This document shows, piece after piece, positions 21,046 through 23,933 of a stretch of DNA of 23,933 bases. Each line of letters opens with the position of its first letter. The first letter of the stretch is position 1. The position numbers were made by a program, and so were the translations under genes. The notes below the pieces were generated by a model. The model did no database searches and was not told where the DNA came from. It was given only the letters and a program-made list of their open reading frames with translations. The DNA lies in the NCBI GenBank assembly GCA_038231955.1, contig JBBSIS010000025.1, positions 1 to 23,933 on the forward strand, given 5' to 3'. The DNA comes from CADCTB01 sp038231955 (GTDB lineage: Bacteria > Actinomycetota > Acidimicrobiia > Acidimicrobiales > AC-14).

Positions 21046-21972
21046 GTGGGGCTGAGAACCGGCGTCGGCGTGGACGCCGAGGTCAGCCCGTGCCCACTCT
21101 GCGGGGCACCCCCGGCCGGGCTCGCCTTCCCGTACGAGACCAGCTGGGACGGCCAGCTCTACCGGCACCGGGCGTGCTCTTCATGTGGGACGACGTATGT
21201 CGACCCCTTTCCGACGCCCGACCAGCTGGCCGCCGTCTACAGCTGGGACGGCTACCACGAGCCGCAGTACAGCGGCGTGGAGCACGACCGCTACCTCCGC
21301 TCGGTGCGGGTCTTGTCACACCTGCGCCCGCCGGCCACAACCCGCCTCCTCGACTTCGGCTGCGGCGCCGGCGGGTTCCTGCGGGCGGCGGGGGAGGCCG
21401 GGTACGACTGCCGCGGGATCGAGCACGACGCCGACGTAGCCGGGAAGGCCTCCGCCGGCGCCGGCCTCCCTGTCGAGGAGTTGCAGGACGCCGTCGCCGC
21501 CTCCCGCCGCTTCGACGTGATCGTGCTGCGCGACGTCCTCCCCCATCTCGTCGATCCGGCGGCGACACTGCGCACCCTCGAAGGCCTGCTCGACGCCGGC
21601 GGCGCCTTCTTCTTCGACGGGCCGCTCGAGGAGGGGCGGAGCCTGGTCCGGACGGCCGCCCGGTCGGTCAAGGCGGTCCGCCGCCGCGCCGGGCTTGACC
21701 GCATGGGTGTAACCCCGCCGACGATGCTGTTCCGTGTCGATGCCGGCGGGCAGCGACGGTTCCTGGTGGAGCGGATGGGCTACCAGGAGCGCCTCTTCGA
21801 GGTCTACGAGACCGGCTGGCCCTACCACGTGCCCGGCCGGCGGCCGGCGTCGGTGGGCATGGCGCTGAAAGAGGCCACCGGCCGGATGGCGGTCGCCTCC
21901 GCCTCCGTCGCCAACCGGGCCGGACTCGGCTTCGGCAACCGGTTCTTCGGGATGTACGAGCTGGCCGGGTGA
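21046..21972 (+). CDS. Zinc-ribbon class I SAM-dependent methyltransferase
   Basis: This 308-residue protein has an N-terminal zinc ribbon with CPLC (16-19) and CSSC (44-47), then a Rossmann methyltransferase domain with LLDFGCGAGGFL (101-112) and a following acidic strand end in RGIEHD. A motif DVLPHLVDP sits where the acceptor loop of Methyltransf_11/23 enzymes lies. It lacks the C-terminal domain and the YHEH motif of the C-methyltransferase at 11867, so O-methylation of a sugar is more likely. The GTG at 21046 is the longest start; a GTG at 21070, nearer the first Cys pair, is also possible. The next gene overlaps by 4 bp. Confidence 0.88.
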   Translation: MGLRTGVGVDAEVSPCPLCGAPPAGLAFPYETSWDGQLYRHRACSSCGTTYVDPFPTPDQLAAVYSWDGYHEPQYSGVEHDRYLRSVRVLSHLRPPATTRLLDFGCGAGGFLRAAGEAGYDCRGIEHDADVAGKASAGAGLPVEELQDAVAASRRFDVIVLRDVLPHLVDPAATLRTLEGLLDAGGAFFFDGPLEEGRSLVRTAARSVKAVRRRAGLDRMGVTPPTMLFRVDAGGQRRFLVERMGYQERLFEVYETGWPYHVPGRRPASVGMALKEATGRMAVASASVANRAGLGFGNRFFGMYELAG

Positions 21973-22913
21973 CTGCGCAGGCGCTCGTCGTGTCCATCGA
22001 CACCGAGGTGGATAAGGGGCCGGACTGGAAGATCGCCGATCCGCCGACGTTCCGCTCGATCGTGGACGCCGTCCCGGGCATCCTGTCGCCGCTGTTCGAC
22101 CGCTACGGCGCCATTCCCACCTATCTCCTGAGCCCCGAGGTGATCGAGGACGACGCCGCAGCCGTTGTGCTCACCGACCTCGACGGTCGGGCCGAGCTGG
22201 GCACCCACCTGCACCCCCAATTCGTCGAGCCCGGCCGCCAGCTGTGGCCGGAAAACATGGGTGGCAGGGGGGCGGACCACATCCAGAGCCAGTACCCGAG
22301 GAACGTGGAGGAGGGCAAGCTCCGTACCGTTACCGACAGCTTCACCGCCCGCTTCGGCCGCCGGCCCACCTCGTTTCGCGCCGGCCGCTACGGCGCCGGT
22401 CCGCACACCCTCGAACTGCTCGCCGGCCTCGGCTACCTCGTCGATTCGTCGGTGACGCCGGGCCTCGTCTGGCGGTATGCCGAAGGCGTGGTCGACTACC
22501 GCAAATGGTCGCCGGCCCCGACGGTCGTCGACACGGCGGCGGGTCCCATCGTCGAGCTGCCGGTTGGCGTCCGCGCCGGAGGACGCCTGGCCGCAGTGAC
22601 GCAAGAGCTGCCGGCGCTGGCCCGCCGGGTCGCGGCCAAGGGCCTGGGTCCCCGGGCGAGCTTCGCCTGGCTCCGGCCGAGCTGGGCCCGGCCGGGCGAG
22701 CTGGCGGCGTACGTCGCCGGGTCCACCGAGCCGGTCCTGGTGGCCATGCTCCACAGCATGGAGGTCGTCGCCGGCGCCAGCCCGTACGCGGCCGACGCCG
22801 CCGGTGTGGCGCGGATCCTGCGTTCGCTGGAGGAGTTGCTCAGGCACTGCGCCGATCACGGCATTGAGATGGTCGGCATGACGGCGGCTGCGGCCCGCAT
22901 CCGCGGCGGCTGA
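21969..22913 (+). CDS. Polysaccharide deacetylase-like protein (NodB/WalW-type)
   Basis: This 314-residue protein has the NodB-like barrel pattern: VVSIDTEVD (7-15) for the first metal motif, with Asp11 and Glu13, GTHLHPQF (78-85) with His80 and His82 for the second, and SFRAGRYGAG (135-144) for the third. The His-x-His spacing differs from the classic H-S/T-x-x-H and is closer to the WalW-type group, where the activity is less well known. It has no signal peptide, so it would act on cytoplasmic or lipid-linked sugars. Removal of an N-acetyl group is the default guess. The GTG at 21969 overlaps the methyltransferase stop as GTGA, and the GT4 starts 4 nt after its own stop. Confidence 0.87.
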   Translation: MTAQALVVSIDTEVDKGPDWKIADPPTFRSIVDAVPGILSPLFDRYGAIPTYLLSPEVIEDDAAAVVLTDLDGRAELGTHLHPQFVEPGRQLWPENMGGRGADHIQSQYPRNVEEGKLRTVTDSFTARFGRRPTSFRAGRYGAGPHTLELLAGLGYLVDSSVTPGLVWRYAEGVVDYRKWSPAPTVVDTAAGPIVELPVGVRAGGRLAAVTQELPALARRVAAKGLGPRASFAWLRPSWARPGELAAYVAGSTEPVLVAMLHSMEVVAGASPYAADAAGVARILRSLEELLRHCADHGIEMVGMTAAAARIRGG

Positions 22914-22917
22914 GCCC

Positions 22918-23933
22918 GTGCGCATGTTGACGGTTATCGAGACGCTGGGAGCAGGCGGTGCCGAGCGGGTGCTCGTCTCGCTGCTGCCGGCGCTACAGGA
23001 ACGCGGCCACGAGTGCGCGGTGGCGGTGCTGCGGCCGCCGCTGACGCTGGAAGGCGATCTGGCGGACGCCGGTATTGCCGTCCATGATCTCCGCCTCGCC
23101 CATCGGTGGGACCTGGTGCGTGGCGTGCCCCGGCTGTGGGCGCTGACCAGGGCCGGCCGTTTTGACGTGCTTCACGGCCACCTCTTCTTCGCGGGCCTGT
23201 ACGTCGCCCTCGTGCGGCCGCTGGTGCACGACACGGCGACGGTGGCCACGTTCCACAACCTCGGCTACGACAGCTTCCCGGCCGACACCACCTGGCGGTG
23301 TATCCGCAAGCGCATCGACGTCGCCCTGATGCACACGATCGACCGGCGGGTGGCAGTGAGCGAGGCCGTTGCCGTGCACTACCGCCGGCACCTCGGTGTC
23401 GAGCAGGTCGAGGTGGTGCCGAACGGGCTCGACCTGGCCGGCATCGCCATGACGTCCGCAGACCGGGCGAAGGTGCTGAAGCGGATGGGACTGGACCCGA
23501 AACGGCCCGTGCTGGTGGCCGTCGGGAGGTTCGTCCCCGAGAAGGCGTACGGCGACCTGGTGGCCGCGGTGGCCGCCGTACGCGACGGCGGCTGCGCCGT
23601 CCAGCTCGTCGTCGTGGGCGACGGCCCCGGGCGACCCGAGGTCGAGGCCGCAATAGCGGCGGCGGGGCTGCAAGCCTACGTCGTGCTCGCCGGCTCGCTT
23701 CCCCATGCCGAGGTGCTGGAAACGGTTGCCGCAGCCGACGTCTTCGTGTCGTCCTCCACCCACGAGGGCTTCCCGCTGTCGCCGGCCGAGGCCATGGCCT
23801 TGCGCCGCCCGCTGGCGGTCACGGCTGTCGGCGGGGTGCCCGAGCTCGTCGGGCCCGACGGCGCAGGCATCCTCGTCGCTCCGGGCCGGCCGAAGGAGCT
23901 CGCCGCCGCCATCCTCGAGCTGCTCAGCAACCC
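22918..23933 (+). CDS. Glycosyltransferase family 4 (partial, C-terminus outside window)
   Basis: The frame is open to the right edge, 338 codons from the GTG at 22918. It begins VRMLTVIETLGAGGAERV, the classic GT4 N-terminus with GGAER at 13-17, then VLHGHLFFAG (84-93) and TFHNLG, VVPNGLD (167-172), AVGRFVPEKAYGDL (201-214, Arg204 and Lys209) and the complete E-x7-E motif THEGFPLSPAEAMA (Glu283 and Glu291). An ATG at 22924 is the alternative start. I prefer the GTG because it gives the common M-R-x-L beginning. It is 4 nt after the deacetylase stop, so it belongs to the same operon. It transfers a sugar from a nucleotide donor; donor and linkage are unknown. Confidence 0.94.
   Translation, partial: MRMLTVIETLGAGGAERVLVSLLPALQERGHECAVAVLRPPLTLEGDLADAGIAVHDLRLAHRWDLVRGVPRLWALTRAGRFDVLHGHLFFAGLYVALVRPLVHDTATVATFHNLGYDSFPADTTWRCIRKRIDVALMHTIDRRVAVSEAVAVHYRRHLGVEQVEVVPNGLDLAGIAMTSADRAKVLKRMGLDPKRPVLVAVGRFVPEKAYGDLVAAVAAVRDGGCAVQLVVVGDGPGRPEVEAAIAAAGLQAYVVLAGSLPHAEVLETVAAADVFVSSSTHEGFPLSPAEAMALRRPLAVTAVGGVPELVGPDGAGILVAPGRPKELAAAILELLSN

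Overview
The window is a stretch of a cell-surface or extracellular polysaccharide biosynthesis locus from a high-GC bacterium. The strongly GC-biased third codon positions, frequent GTG and TTG starts, 4-bp GTGA/ATGA gene overlaps, scarce Shine-Dalgarno sequences and likely leaderless promoters suggest an actinobacterium. The DUF4012-like protein at the left edge fits that. An Acidimicrobiia-type lineage is my guess, not shown by the sequence. No rRNA, tRNA, CRISPR array, transposase or phage gene was seen, and no gap between genes exceeds about 170 bp.

There are eight alternating transcription units. (1) Minus, 3879 to 1: a GT-C-like membrane protein, a sugar-nucleotide SDR, and a WecA/TagO-like phosphoglycosyl transferase fused to a DUF4012-like domain and cut by the window edge. 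(2) Plus, 3978-4943: an orphan cupin-like protein. (3) Minus, 8301 to 4933: a family-2 glycosyltransferase (GT2), a second SDR and a family-4 glycosyltransferase (GT4). (4) Plus, 8433-16516: a Wzx-type flippase, then a complete cassette of rfbF (CDP-glucose synthesis), rfbG (4,6-dehydratase), a TylC3/NovU-type sugar C-methyltransferase and an RmlC-like epimerase, then a very large Tat-type exported protein resembling a glycoside hydrolase. (5) Minus, 17431-16538: a lone GT2. (6) Plus, 17600-18364: a CmcI-family putative sugar O-methyltransferase. (7) Minus, 20968-18367: a GT2, a CapD/FlaA1-type SDR and a sugar-1-phosphate nucleotidyltransferase, all overlapping by 4 bp. (8) Plus, 21046 to the edge: a zinc-ribbon methyltransferase, a NodB/WalW-like deacetylase, and a GT4 cut by the right edge.

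A working model follows. The WecA-like enzyme loads the first sugar phosphate on a polyprenyl carrier. Three GT2s and two GT4s extend the unit. The rfbF-rfbG-methyltransferase-epimerase cassette supplies a CDP-linked 6-deoxy sugar, probably 3-C-methyl-branched, and other methyltransferases and the deacetylase decorate the glycan. Wzx flips the lipid-linked unit, the GT-C protein may add a sugar outside, and the Tat protein may trim or bind the exported glycan.

The most notable points are the CDP-branched-sugar cassette coupled to a large Tat-exported putative glycosidase, the WecA-DUF4012 fusion, and a repeated arrangement of a -10-like hexamer followed 6-7 nt later by the ATG of a tiny ORF leading into a cluster gene.
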